Source: Okeania sp034190295
GTDB lineage: Bacteria; Cyanobacteriota; Cyanobacteriia; Cyanobacteriales; Microcoleaceae
Length of the DNA stretch: 64,000 nucleotides
Reading direction: 5' to 3'
Assembly: GCA_034190295.1 (NCBI GenBank)
Contig: JAXHSW010000003.1
Span: 62,001-126,000 of the forward strand
Positions 1 through 9,065 of this stretch are shown here, piece after piece; the stretch's first letter is position 1; each line of letters opens with the position of its first letter. Below the pieces are notes generated by a model. That model saw only the letters and a program-made list of their open reading frames with translations. It made no database searches and was not told the origin of the DNA. A program made the position numbers and the translations under genes.

Positions 1-31
1 GAATGTGAGCTACAACATAGCACTACAAGAA

Positions 32-139
32 TTGGTTAAGAAATTTTTCAATCCTGTTCGGGGAGCGTTTCTGCACGAAAAATTCTTTGACAGTTCGCTG
101 TTCCCCTGTTCCCCTATTCCCTAGTGCGTAGCGCTATAT
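32..139. repeat. Truncated MITE copy (tagcgctac family)
   Basis: The first 142 bases hold no gene. The stretch resembles the element at 37550-37664: a body with gcgtttctgcacgaaaa followed by ttcccta-type heptamers, ending in gcgtagcgctata. Only the right end is clear. The aldehyde dehydrogenase remnant stops at this repeat. Confidence 0.4.
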
Positions 140-142
140 TAC

Positions 143-553
143 TTAAAAATAACTTTCTGCAATAGCACCTAATAAGGGAGATATTACTAATTGAAATGGA
201 TAATTCCAAGAACCAATAATTAAAACTACCCCTAAAGGTTCTGGATAAATTTTTGCTCCGACAGGAAACTGTTCAATGGGGGTAGAAACTTTTCGAGGTT
301 TTGTCCAAAATTTTAGTTTTTTAATTGGATTATTTATCTCTGTGACAAAAGCAAGTTCAAAATAGGCTTCAAAAGTTGGTCGATTCAAATCTGCTTTAAT
401 AGCAGCAATTATTTGTTCTTGATAATCTGAAACAACCTGCTTTAAAAGTTTAAGTTGTTCTATTCTAAATTCAACATTTCTAGTTTTTCCTGTGGCAAAA
501 AATTGACGTTGTTTATTTAATATATTAATGATTGATGATTGGTCTAAAACCAT
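143..553 (-). pseudogene. Aldehyde dehydrogenase, N-terminal fragment
   Basis: The 136 residues match the N-terminal part of a class 3-like aldehyde dehydrogenase (NAD(P)-dependent oxidation of aldehydes to acids). Family features are the early helix region, KFWTKPRKVSTP and the PEPLGVVLIIGSWNYPFQL segment leading to the cofactor fold. Full-length members have about 450-500 residues; here the frame ends after LLGAIA with an unrelated tail (ESYF) and runs into repeat DNA, so the catalytic Cys and Glu are missing. No continuation is seen in the remaining 142 bases to the left. It is most likely a gene truncated by repeat insertion or deletion and non-functional. The ATG at 553 is a normal start for the family. 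Confidence 0.8.
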
Positions 554-569
554 AGTTTGTCTCCTATGT

Positions 570-680
570 TTTAGGGAACAGGGAAGGGAATAGGGAATAG
601 GGAATAGGGAATAGGGAATAGGGAATAGGGAATAGGGAATAGGTTTACCTCATTAGTCTGAGAAACGCTATATCAAATTG
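570..680. repeat. Heptamer STRR array (gggaata)n plus MITE end
   Basis: About nine tandem copies of the heptamer gggaata occupy roughly 580-642. They are followed by ctgagaaacgctatatc, which resembles the right end of the tagcaattcccaa/ttgagaaacgctatat MITE family seen at 7901 and 10601. Heptameric STRRs are a known class in filamentous cyanobacteria. Confidence 0.7.
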
Positions 681-771
681 GTATTAGGTGGTAGGTGTTA
701 TACCAATTTTATGTGAGGTGGCATAGAATTATTTTTTCCTTCTTCCTTCTTCCTTCTTCCTTCAAAAAAAA

Positions 772-3039
772 CTATTCAACTTGACTAAGACGACGTAAAT
801 TCAAAATATCGCTCATATTTTTAATCTGAGTACAAGTCTTTTCAAATTGTTGGCGATCGCTCACTTCAATACATAGATTAATAATTGCCGGGTAACCGGG
901 ACTTGTTTTAACTTGAGCATTTTTAACATTAACATTATTATCCATCAAACGAGACAAAATATCTTTCAAAACTCCGACTCTATCCATCACTTCTATACAA
1001 ATATTAACTGGATAAGTTTGAGGTCGTCCTTGATTTTCATTAGTAGAATTCCAACTAACAGGAACTAACCTTTCTCCGGGTACATTTTCCACATTAGAAC
1101 AACCTTGACGATGAATAGAAATACCATGAATGCGAGTTACACTACCAATAATAGGCTCACCTGGAATTGGATTACAACAACCAGCCAAATGATACATTAA
1201 ACCTTCAACTCCAGCAATGGGATTAGACTTATCTGAAGATGAAGTTTGAGTGGAACGAGGTAGCATCAAAGTAGATTTATGCTCAGAAAATTCTTGACAA
1301 ATATCTGAATTTTTCTCAACTTGTGTGACTTCTTTAGTTGCATCTCGTAGTCGATTAACTACTAAATTTAAAGTTACTTCACCGTAACCTAAAGCTGCCA
1401 ATAAATCTTCCGCATTATGGTAATTAAATCTCTCAGCAACAAGTCGCATTTGCTCGGATTTGAGTAAAGATTCAAAACCTTTTTTACCCAATTCTTTTTC
1501 TAATAATTCTTTCCCTCTAGATATATTTCCTTCCCGATGAAAGCGTTTATACCACTGACGAATCCGGTTTCGTGCCCCATTAGTTACGACAAAATTTAGC
1601 CAATCTAGACTAGGATGCCCATTTTTTTGAGTTAATATTTCGACAATATCACCATTTTTTAATGGAGTATCTAAAGTGACAATCTTATCATTCACTTTAG
1701 CCCCTGTACAATGGTTTCCCACTTCTGTATGAATACGATAAGCAAAGTCTACTGAAGTCGAGCCTTGTTTGAGAGAAATAACATCACCTTTTGGTGTAAA
1801 TACATAAACATCTTCATAGAATAAATCGCCTTTTATAGTCTCCAAATATTCCCGGTCGTCTATCAGGTCGCTTTGCCATTCCAATAACTGTCTTAACCAG
1901 GTAAATTTTTCATCTTCAGCCGTCATTTTAGTATTACTAGAACTGGTTTCTTTATACTTCCAATGAGCAGCAATTCCATACTCAGCAATATGGTGCATTT
2001 CTACAGTTCTAATTTGCACTTCTACAGGGCGACCTGCATTACCGATTACTCCTGTATGTAATGATTGATAACGATTAGGTTTTGGCAGACCAATATAGTC
2101 TTTAAATCTTCCAGGAATAGGGCGGTAAGAGTCGTGAATAATGGCTAAAGCTCGATAACAATCTTCCCTTTTATTCACAATAATTCTTAGTCCGGCAATA
2201 TCATAAACTTCGTGAAATGCTTTTTGTTTTAAGTGCATTTTCCGATAAATTCCATACAGATGTTTAGGACGACCACTAATGTCGTAGCATTCTATTCCTG
2301 CTTGGTCTAATTTATGTCGTAAATTTTCTGTCATTTTTAACAATTTAGCCTCTCGGTCAGCTCTTTTATCTGTTACTAATTCTTGAATTTCTCGATAAGC
2401 TTCTGATTCTATATATTTAAAAGATAAATCTTCTAATTCCCATTTAATTCGACCAATTCCCAAACGATTTGCTAAAGGTGCAAATATTTCCCGTGTTTCT
2501 AATGCTTTACTTAACTGTTTATGACGTGGCAAATGTTGCAGAGTTCTCATATTGTGTAATCTGTCTGCCAGCTTAACAACGATTACTCTAATATCCTTTG
2601 CCATTGCTAAAAACATCCGACGAAAATTCTCAGCTTGTAGCTCTGTTTTACTAGAAAAATTAAATTTAGAAAGCTTTGTTACTCCTTCTACTAATAAAGC
2701 TATTTCTGAGCCAAATTTCTGTTCTATTTCTTCAATAGTTACATCAGTATCTTCAACAATATCATGTAGAAAACCTGCAGCAATCATTGCACTATCACCA
2801 CCGAGATATTTCAACAATCCCGCAACAGCTATAGGATGACATATATAAGGTTCTCCTGATTTACGATATTGTCCTTCATGCAACTTATAAGCAAATTCAA
2901 ATGCTTGACAGATTAAGGCTGTATCCAGGGAACAGCTAGTTAAATTATCGCTGTTATTTCTGTTATTTATACATTCTTGTAGCCAGTCAGGAATTACACA
3001 TGAAAGTACAGATTTAGGTGCTAGAGTTTTTGTATTCAT
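772..3039 (-). CDS. Bifunctional (p)ppGpp synthase/hydrolase (RelA/SpoT)
   Basis: This 755-residue protein makes and degrades the stringent-response alarmone (p)ppGpp from GTP/GDP and ATP. The order is HD hydrolase domain (His about 68, HDIVEDT at 92-98 intact), synthetase domain (GRPKHLYGIYRKM about 256, RFKDYIG about 312), TGS domain (VYVFTPKGDVISLKQGS) and C-terminal ACT domain (VNICIEVMDRVGVLKDILSRL). The RFKD form of the synthetase motif is the one found in bifunctional enzymes, and the HDxxED motif predicts active hydrolysis. Length is normal for the long RSH family. The ATG at 3039 has no clear Shine-Dalgarno sequence, which is common in cyanobacteria. It stands alone; the next plus-strand gene starts more than 800 bp away. 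Cyanobacterial genomes usually carry a single long RSH, so both activities probably lie here. Confidence 0.95.
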   Translation of the reverse strand: MNTKTLAPKSVLSCVIPDWLQECINNRNNSDNLTSCSLDTALICQAFEFAYKLHEGQYRKSGEPYICHPIAVAGLLKYLGGDSAMIAAGFLHDIVEDTDVTIEEIEQKFGSEIALLVEGVTKLSKFNFSSKTELQAENFRRMFLAMAKDIRVIVVKLADRLHNMRTLQHLPRHKQLSKALETREIFAPLANRLGIGRIKWELEDLSFKYIESEAYREIQELVTDKRADREAKLLKMTENLRHKLDQAGIECYDISGRPKHLYGIYRKMHLKQKAFHEVYDIAGLRIIVNKREDCYRALAIIHDSYRPIPGRFKDYIGLPKPNRYQSLHTGVIGNAGRPVEVQIRTVEMHHIAEYGIAAHWKYKETSSSNTKMTAEDEKFTWLRQLLEWQSDLIDDREYLETIKGDLFYEDVYVFTPKGDVISLKQGSTSVDFAYRIHTEVGNHCTGAKVNDKIVTLDTPLKNGDIVEILTQKNGHPSLDWLNFVVTNGARNRIRQWYKRFHREGNISRGKELLEKELGKKGFESLLKSEQMRLVAERFNYHNAEDLLAALGYGEVTLNLVVNRLRDATKEVTQVEKNSDICQEFSEHKSTLMLPRSTQTSSSDKSNPIAGVEGLMYHLAGCCNPIPGEPIIGSVTRIHGISIHRQGCSNVENVPGERLVPVSWNSTNENQGRPQTYPVNICIEVMDRVGVLKDILSRLMDNNVNVKNAQVKTSPGYPAIINLCIEVSDRQQFEKTCTQIKNMSDILNLRRLSQVE

Positions 3040-3339
3040 AGGAGTTAGTTTATAAATCGGGTTAATTGGTTGTTTCTTTAGTTAATTTAGACTAGAGATG
3101 CCAGAGTTATATTTCGGTCTTTTCTTCACCGAAATTATCAATTTATAGTTGATGATAAAGCGGTCTGAATTTCAATTAGCTTTGTACTTTATAGTTACAG
3201 TTTTTTTGAAATTATCTGTTGTTTTTTATACTTTAATTCTTATAAAAAAAATATGGAAAACTATGTATAATCATTGCGATAAGATTATATTATCAAATCG
3301 GGATAGATGTCTATGTATATCTACAATATAACTTAATAA

Positions 3340-3465
3340 TTGAGTAAGCAAACAGCCGTGAGCTATTAGCTATCAGCTATTAATTTTGGGGAAGGTTATT
3401 TCAGTTATCAGTTATCAGTTATCAGTTATCAGTTATTAGTCATCAGTTGTCAGTTATAAAAGCAA
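3340..3465. repeat. Heptamer STRR (cagttat)n and related repeats
   Basis: The stretch 3040-3910 between relA/spoT and the PatD-like gene has no convincing gene. At about 3400-3455 lie tandem cagttat heptamers, preceded by gagctattagctatcagctatta. A further small direct repeat, gctagctgactgcgagctagctgaatgcgag, occurs near 3575-3603. Confidence 0.7.
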
Positions 3466-3727
3466 CCTTTGAAATTGAGTAAAGAATAAAAAGTTACTGC
3501 CAAAGTCCCCGGACTAAACTTTAGAAGTAATGAATAATTACTTATTGCTGTTAACGTAGTTCCGACCCAGGAGGCTAGCTGACTGCGAGCTAGCTGAATG
3601 CGAGCGCACGATCGACGGAAATGCTTACATTGATGACTCTAAAAAAGTATCAAAAATATTCATCAAATCAGTCATCGTAGAGTTACATTAATTTACAGAT
3701 AAATTCAAACTTATTCTGTAACTTTAC

Positions 3728-3849
3728 TGAATAATTAAGGTTTAAGACCTCTCCTTTAAAAAAGAAAAAATTTTCCCTTTTGCGTCAATCCTATCCGTTT
3801 TAAAGGAGAGGTAATTATTAATTATTAATTATTAATTATTAATTGTTAA
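3728..3849 (+). mobile_element. MITE, IS200/IS605-like left end after TTAC
   Basis: The element starts directly after ttac (3724-3727) with tgaataattaaggtttaa. It contains the inverted pair cctctcctttaaaa ... ttttaaaggagagg and ends in tandem taattat heptamers. The same plan recurs at 9705, 12517, 12687, 22300, 31702, 43487 and elsewhere. It carries no ORF. Confidence 0.65.
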
Positions 3850-3910
3850 ATGAGCCTCTGAATATCCTATATTATTACCTTATATATACAAATTTTAATT
3901 GATTTATATT

Positions 3911-4303
3911 ATGTTACCAAAGGAGCATAATCAGCGATATCAAAAATTCAGTCAAATGCTGAATCAGTTGCAACAACTTATGGCCCAAGAAAATCCAGAG
4001 CCAGAAAAAATATCGGCCATGAGGAAAGAAGTCCAACAGTTTTTCGAGACTCAGATTATGAGCTTAGATAACTTAGAACTAGATCGATCCATTGCATTTC
4101 AGGTAAAGTCTTACCTAACAGAGATACATAAGGAACTTCGACTGTTATACGTAGATTTAACCTTTTTGCAAGCATCTCGAAACCCTCAAACAACACAAAC
4201 ACGATTGGCCACTATCAAAGACCGTCTAAAAACCCTTATAGGCTATTGCGGGAATATACTTAGTAAAACAAAATTAACACAGGATGAGGAATATATACGA
4301 TGA
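3911..4303 (+). CDS. PatD-like heterocyst-frequency-control family protein
   Basis: A 130-residue soluble, mostly helical protein with no membrane segment. From memory of the family, the opening MLPKEHNQRY, the middle (IHKELRLLYVDLTFLQASR) and the end (RLATIKDRLKTLIGYCGNIL) resemble cyanobacterial PatD, a protein known to affect heterocyst frequency in Anabaena. Its molecular activity is not clear. I chose the ATG at 3911 because homologs begin MLP; a TTG four codons upstream (3899) is possible. Its stop overlaps the start of the zinc-finger gene (ATGA at 4300-4303), so the two are probably translated together. A role in cell patterning here would be inference only; the host may not form heterocysts. 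Alternative: a conserved cyanobacterial protein of unknown function. Confidence 0.6.
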   Translation: MLPKEHNQRYQKFSQMLNQLQQLMAQENPEPEKISAMRKEVQQFFETQIMSLDNLELDRSIAFQVKSYLTEIHKELRLLYVDLTFLQASRNPQTTQTRLATIKDRLKTLIGYCGNILSKTKLTQDEEYIR

Positions 4304-4905
4304 AAAGTCCCAAGTACGATGTAGATTTAGAAGATGCCGTTTTGAATGATATTATCCCGGTAAAATATTGCCCAGAATCTAAAGGTTTTTGGATTTCGGG
4401 AAAAAATTATGAAGCTTGGTTAGACAGTTTACCCTCATGGTATGTCCCAGAAGAAATCTTACCTTACAATCAATTTGAAGATTTTGTCCCTTCCCCTTTT
4501 GATGGTAAAGCAGGGTTATGTCCAGAATGTGGTACTTATTTATCACGCATCAAAATAAATATTAAAAAACCTTTCTATATAGAACGTTGTTTACATGATG
4601 GTGGTATTTGGTTTGATGATGCTGAAGAGTGGAAAATTTTAGAATCTCTTGGACTGCACACAAAAATACATGAGATGTTTTCTAGTCAATGGCAAGCTAA
4701 GGTGCGTCTGCATCAACAAGAAATGATTAATCGTCAGACTGTTATTGATAAATTGGGAGAAGAAATTGCTGAGTATATTTTTCAATTAGCAGATATATTA
4801 GAGGATAATCCTGATGGAGATTGTGCTGCTACTTATATGTTGCGTAGATTTGAAAATAAAAGAAAGGAGTTAAATGGAAAGTTTAGTGTAGGGAGTCAAG
4901 GTTAA
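4300..4905 (+). CDS. TFIIB-type zinc-ribbon protein
   Basis: The 201 residues contain a zf-TFIIB-like pair of zinc ribbons. One half is marked by KYCPESKGFWISGKNYEAWL and the other by GLCPECGTYLSRIKI followed by IERCLHDGGIWFDDAEEW. The pattern of CPxC plus C-x2-DGxWFD is typical of small bacterial proteins annotated as zinc-finger or zf-TFIIB. The C-terminal ~70 residues are helical and may form a coiled coil (QQEMINRQTVIDKLGEEIAEYIF). No enzyme motif is seen. The start ATG overlaps the stop of the PatD-like gene by 4 bp, so the pair is an operon. DNA or protein binding is plausible but unproven. Confidence 0.7.
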   Translation: MKSPKYDVDLEDAVLNDIIPVKYCPESKGFWISGKNYEAWLDSLPSWYVPEEILPYNQFEDFVPSPFDGKAGLCPECGTYLSRIKINIKKPFYIERCLHDGGIWFDDAEEWKILESLGLHTKIHEMFSSQWQAKVRLHQQEMINRQTVIDKLGEEIAEYIFQLADILEDNPDGDCAATYMLRRFENKRKELNGKFSVGSQG

Positions 4906-4910
4906 TATTT

Positions 4911-5745
4911 TAAGTCAAAAGTCAAAAGTCAAAAGTTAAAAGTTAAAAGTAATATTTTGAAGACTCAAAACAAAGAATTCAAAAGTCAAAAGTCAAAAAT
5001 TCAAAGTAATATTTTGAAGATTCAAAACAAAGAATTCAAAAGTCAAAAGTCAAAAGTTAAAAGTTAAAAGTTAAAAGTTAAAAGTTAAAAGTAATATTTT
5101 GAATACTCAAAACAAAGAATTCAAAAGTCAAAAGTCAAAAATTCAAAGTAATATTTTGAAGACTCAAAACAAAGAATTCAAAAGTCAAAAGTCAAAAGTC
5201 AAAAATTCAAAGTAATATTTTGAAGACTCAAAACAAAGAATNNNNNNNNNNNNNNNNNNNNNNNNNNNNNNNNNNNNNNNNNNNNNNNNNNNNNNNNNNN
5301 NNNNNNNNNNNNNNNNNNNNNNNNNNNNNNNNNNNNNNNNNGTCAAAAGTCAAAAGTTAAAAGTTAAAAGTAATATTTTGAAGACTCAAAACAAAGAAGT
5401 CAAAAGTCAAAAATTCAAAGTAATATTTTGAAGACTCAAAACAAAGAAGTCAAAAGTCAAAAATTCAAAGTAATATTTTGAAGACTCAAAACAAAAAAGT
5501 CAAAAGTCAAAAGTTAAAAGTTAAAAGTAATATTTTGAAGACTCAAAACAAAAAAGTCAAAAGTCAAAAGTTAAAAGTCAAAAATTCAAAGTAATATTTT
5601 GAAGACTCAAAACAAAGAATTCAAAAGTCAAAAGTCAAAAGTCAAAATTTAAAAGTAATATTTTGAAGACTCAAAACAAAGAATTCAAAAGTCAAAAGTC
5701 AAAAGTCAAAATTTAAAAGTAATATTTTGAAGACTCAAAACTTTG
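4911..5745. repeat. Compound satellite of agtcaaa/agttaaa heptamers
   Basis: More than 800 bp of short-period repeat. Runs of the heptamers agtcaaa and agttaaa alternate with a conserved link, taatattttgaagactcaaaacaaagaat, giving a larger unit of about 50-75 bp. A block of exactly 100 N (5242-5341) lies inside, so the assembly collapsed or could not span it and the length is unknown. Stops occur in all frames; it is not coding. Confidence 0.9.
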
Positions 5746-5828
5746 ACACTACAGTAATTTAACCGAAATTATTTCACATCTAAAGGAGCGAAACTATTAG
5801 TAACATTATTTTTTTAGCTGGTATAAAA

Positions 5829-5876
5829 CCTAAAACCTAAAACCTAAAACCTACCACCTACTACCTACCACCTAAT
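5829..5876. repeat. Heptamer STRR (aaaccta)n / ctacc repeats
   Basis: Tandem aaaccta heptamers followed by ctacctactacctaccacc end at the ATG of the ABC gene, so they lie within its 5' leader. Confidence 0.75.
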
Positions 5877-5877
5877 A

Positions 5878-7536
5878 ATGAATTCCTTACTTGATATAAA
5901 AAATCTACGAGTAGCTTATCCCGAAAAACGTGGAAAATCTCATTGGGCAGTAAATGATGTCTCCCTCACACTTCAACCTGGTGAAAAATTAGGATTAGTA
6001 GGAGAATCTGGATGTGGTAAATCTACTCTTGGACGTGCTGCTATGAGATTATTACCCAAGTCAGTACAAGTTGAGGGATCTATAACATTTGGGGGAGAAT
6101 ATATATTTGAGATGAACCCCTCTCGACTGAGAAAATTTCGTGGAGAAGCAGTAGCATTAGTTTTCCAAGACCCCATGACTCGCCTCGATCCATTAATGAC
6201 TATTGGGGATCATTGTGTAGAAACAATTCAAGCACATCAACCCAATATATCTAAATCTCAGGCACAACAAAAATCTATAGAAACTCTGGAAGCAGTAAAT
6301 ATTCCCGCCAGTCGTTGGTCTCAATATCCCCATGAATTTAGTGGGGGAATGCGACAAAGGGTAGCGATCGCTCTAGCTTTACTACTAGATCCCAAATTAA
6401 TTGTTGCGGATGAACCTACTACTAGCTTGGATGTAACTATTGCGTCTCAGATTTTACGGGAACTTACCAGACTTTGCCAAGAGCGTCAGACTTCCTTATT
6501 ATTAATTTCCCATGATTTAGCAATGGTAGGAGAATATTGTGACCGTATTGCTGTAATGTACGGAGGTGAAATAGTAGAAACAGGTTTAATTAAACAAGTT
6601 ATCCACCATCCCCAACATGAATATACCAAATCTCTATTTCAAGCAGCTTTACATATTCAAGTAGTTGAAACTCCTCCTCAAGTTCAACCAGAAATATCTG
6701 AATTAACAGAAGCTCCCAAAATCCTCAAACCAATTTTGCAGGTCAAAAATTTACAGAAGTACTATACCTTAGAAAGTAATTTTATAGAGCAGTTATTATT
6801 TTCTGGAAAAAGCAAACTTATTAAAGCAGTAGATGGAGTTAACCTAGACCTTTATCCTGGGGAAATAGTAGGATTAGTGGGAGAATCTGGTTGTGGTAAA
6901 AGTACCCTATCTCGGACTATTTTACAATTAATTAAATCTACTTCTGGCTCAGTCGAATTTCAAGGGAAAGACTTAACAAGTCTCTCTTTATCAGCATTGC
7001 AACCCTACCGTCGCGAGATGCAAATGATTTTTCAAGACCCCCTAGCGTGTCTTAACCCGATGATGACTGTTGAGCAGATAGTAGCTGACCCCCTATTTAT
7101 CCATCATTTGGCTAATGCAGGGGAAGCTAAAATTCAAGTGGAGCAAATGTTAGAAAAGGTAGGTTTGACTCCTGTAGCAGAATATGGTATGCGATATCCT
7201 TCCGAATTATCTGGAGGACAACAACAGAGAGTAGCTATTGCTAGAGCTTTGATTACTAATCCAAAATTGATTATTTGTGATGAACCTGTAAGTATGTTGG
7301 ATGCTACTATTCAGACTCAAGTTTTGGAATTAATGTTGGAGTTAAAGGAAGAATTAAATTTAACCTATTTATTTATTACCCATGACTTGTGGGTGGCTAG
7401 ATTTATTTGTGACAGAATTGCTGTTATGAATGGTGGAAAAATTGTCGAGGAGGGGAGAACTGAAGAAATATTTAATTATCCCCAACATTCTTATACTCAG
7501 ACATTGTTAAATGCGGCGCCTTTATTGCAGAAATAA
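5878..7536 (+). CDS. Oligopeptide/dipeptide-type ABC transporter, fused twin ATPase
   Basis: A single 552-residue chain holds two ABC ATPase domains, as in YejF-like fusions of DppD and DppF. Domain 1 has Walker A GESGCGKST (42-50), signature FSGGMRQRVAIA and Walker B LIVADEPTTSLD. Domain 2 has a second GESGCGKST, LSGGQQQRVAIARAL and LIICDEPVSMLD. Both look catalytically complete and each ends in the peptide-transporter tail containing HPQHEYTKSL or YPQHSYTQTL. It would power uptake of peptides or similar solutes with permease and binding-protein partners, but none is encoded nearby, so the partners lie elsewhere. The ATG at 5878 follows heptamer repeats (aaaccta)n directly and no Shine-Dalgarno is visible. 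Confidence 0.92.
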   Translation: MNSLLDIKNLRVAYPEKRGKSHWAVNDVSLTLQPGEKLGLVGESGCGKSTLGRAAMRLLPKSVQVEGSITFGGEYIFEMNPSRLRKFRGEAVALVFQDPMTRLDPLMTIGDHCVETIQAHQPNISKSQAQQKSIETLEAVNIPASRWSQYPHEFSGGMRQRVAIALALLLDPKLIVADEPTTSLDVTIASQILRELTRLCQERQTSLLLISHDLAMVGEYCDRIAVMYGGEIVETGLIKQVIHHPQHEYTKSLFQAALHIQVVETPPQVQPEISELTEAPKILKPILQVKNLQKYYTLESNFIEQLLFSGKSKLIKAVDGVNLDLYPGEIVGLVGESGCGKSTLSRTILQLIKSTSGSVEFQGKDLTSLSLSALQPYRREMQMIFQDPLACLNPMMTVEQIVADPLFIHHLANAGEAKIQVEQMLEKVGLTPVAEYGMRYPSELSGGQQQRVAIARALITNPKLIICDEPVSMLDATIQTQVLELMLELKEELNLTYLFITHDLWVARFICDRIAVMNGGKIVEEGRTEEIFNYPQHSYTQTLLNAAPLLQK

Positions 7537-7605
7537 GAAATAAGAAGGAAGAAGGAAGAAGGAAGAAGGAAGAAGGAAGAAGGAAGAAGGAAGAAGGAAA
7601 AATCT
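7537..7605. repeat. Heptamer STRR (ggaagaa)n
   Basis: About eight ggaagaa heptamers directly follow the stop of the ABC gene. The rest of the gap to 8203 holds a heptamer-MITE at about 7772-7880, a MITE at 7901-7988 and no gene. Confidence 0.8.
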
Positions 7606-7771
7606 TACGTTGTCTGAGTTTTAAGTTTTTAGAAGTTGGGGATTTAAACCTAAGCTTTTAGTGTGACGAAAGCTATTTGTGGAGCATTCCGGTACGGAAA
7701 ATAGCGATCGCTAGTTAACGGAAAACTTTTAAAATTCTGACTCCTAATTACTACCAAAATATTACATAAGA

Positions 7772-7880
7772 CTTCTTGCAGAAGTCAGGGAATAGGGAAT
7801 AGGGAATAGGGAATAGAGGGATAAAATTGTTGATTTCATAGTCTTGAATTGATTTAATTAACACTTTTGCCAGAGGTATA
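7772..7880. repeat. Dispersed repeat: gacttcttgcagaagt, (gggaata)n, ttgaattgatttaatta
   Basis: The block gacttcttgcagaagt, then gggaata heptamers, then tttcat..tcttgaattgatttaatta recurs at 8493-8600 and in part at 8640-8715. The first 16 bases are a near-perfect palindrome (acttctTGCAgaagt). Mobile history is likely, but no TIR is certain. Confidence 0.6.
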
Positions 7881-7900
7881 TAGCATTAGATAAAACATAT

Positions 7901-7988
7901 TTTATAGCAATTCCCAAGAAGCATTTCTGCACAAAATTCCTTTATTGCGCGGGAGTGATAAGACTCAGTAACTTGAGAAACGCTATAT
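7901..7988. mobile_element. Short MITE (tagcaattcccaa ... ttgagaaacgctatat)
   Basis: The left end tatagcaattcccaa and the right end cttgagaaacgctatat are imperfect inverted repeats. The body contains gcatttctgcacaaaattc. The same family lies at 10601-10710 and 10735-11000. Confidence 0.55.
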
Positions 7989-8202
7989 ATGAAATACAAA
8001 AAATTGTGCAAATCTCCCCATATCCCCATTCCCCTCATCTCCCGCACTCTCCATCAATTTTTGGTAGCAAACATTAACGTATTTCATATTAGTTTTATAA
8101 GGTGTGCAAGTTTTAAAATTGTCATATTGACTGATAATAATCTTCAAGATTTAACTTAAAATTAGTAATCAAGTAGAAATTTATTCTGAAAATATAATCA
8201 TT

Positions 8203-8493
8203 ATGAATACTGAAGAAAAATCTTTACTCTTTAAAGTCAAAATAACCTATATTAATGGAGAAACTCAAACCTTTGAAGTATCAGGACAAGGATGGGAAGA
8301 TATTGGTATTGCTAGTCGTCTTTTTCAAATCCAAAAATCTGATAAATTAGTTTTACAATTAACAGATAATAGTATTCAAGTTATTCCCTACAGTAGTATT
8401 TTATATTTAACAGTCGATCCTGCACCTCCTAAACTGCCAAAAGATGTAATTACTGGAGTGACTTTATCATCAGTTAAAAAGGATTTACATTAG
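8203..8493 (+). CDS. Small hypothetical protein
   Basis: A 96-residue protein without a signal peptide, membrane segment or recognisable motif. It looks like a small beta-rich domain (KVKITYINGETQTFEV, then KLVLQLTDNSIQVIPYSSILYL) with a short proline-containing tail. I do not recognise the family. The ATG at 8203 is the only sensible start. The stop is followed at once by a dispersed repeat beginning gacttcttgcagaagt. Isolated gene, function unknown. Confidence 0.6.
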   Translation: MNTEEKSLLFKVKITYINGETQTFEVSGQGWEDIGIASRLFQIQKSDKLVLQLTDNSIQVIPYSSILYLTVDPAPPKLPKDVITGVTLSSVKKDLH

Positions 8494-8790
8494 ACTTCTT
8501 GCAGAAGTGAGGGAATAGGGAATAGGGAATAGGGAATAGGGAATAGGGAATAGTTAATTTCATATCTTGAATTGATGTAATTAAAATTTCTGCAAGAAAT
8601 ATATTGATTTTGGTAATACAAGTTTCCAGTTTATATAGCAGGGAATAGGTATGGAGGGAACAGGGAATAGTTAATTTCATATCTTGAATTAATGTAATTA
8701 AAAATTTTGCAAAATGTCTCTTGATTTGATTTTTGTGAAACAAGTTTCCAGTTTATATAGCAGGGAATAGGTATGGAGGGAACAGGGAAC
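8493..8790. repeat. Two copies of dispersed heptamer repeat
   Basis: Copy 1 (about 8493-8600) and copy 2 (about 8640-8790) share ttaatttcatatcttgaattgatgtaattaa and tacaagtttccagtttatatagcagggaataggtatgga. The minus-strand reading frame here is only repeat DNA. Confidence 0.7.
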
Positions 8791-8893
8791 AGTTGGAAAA
8801 ACATTTCCTAGTCTAATATTCATCATCCGCATAAGTCAAACACCAATTATTTCTTAGCTATAAAAAGCATCCTGTTTGTCTTGCAAATGTAAA

Positions 8894-9022
8894 TTACAGC
8901 ACTTTTTAAGATAGTGAGGTACAGTTTTAAAATTAATCTTTTTTTCCCTACTGCCTACTGCCTACTGCCTACTCCCTAAAGTCCTAAAATTTTGTACCTC
9001 ATCAACTCCAAAACTGCTGTAA
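8894..9022. mobile_element. MITE with ~37-bp imperfect terminal inverted repeats
   Basis: The left end ttacagcactttttaagatagtgaggtaca matches the complement of the right end (ttacagcagttttggagttgatgaggtaca). The interior holds ctactgc heptamers (about 8948-8975). A solo right end of the same family is at about 37846-37909. No ORF. Confidence 0.6.
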
Positions 9023-9065
9023 GTGTATCTAATTTGAAATTAATAAAAAAATATTCTATTATCAA

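Noticed and set aside
3149..3331. 60-codon plus-strand ORF
   Set aside because: Low-complexity, AT-rich hydrophobic translation, no start signal, no family; lies in a repeat-containing gap.
8474..8743. 89-codon minus-strand ORF
   Set aside because: Made of two copies of a dispersed repeat and gggaata heptamers; the residues simply repeat IPYSLFP-type translations.
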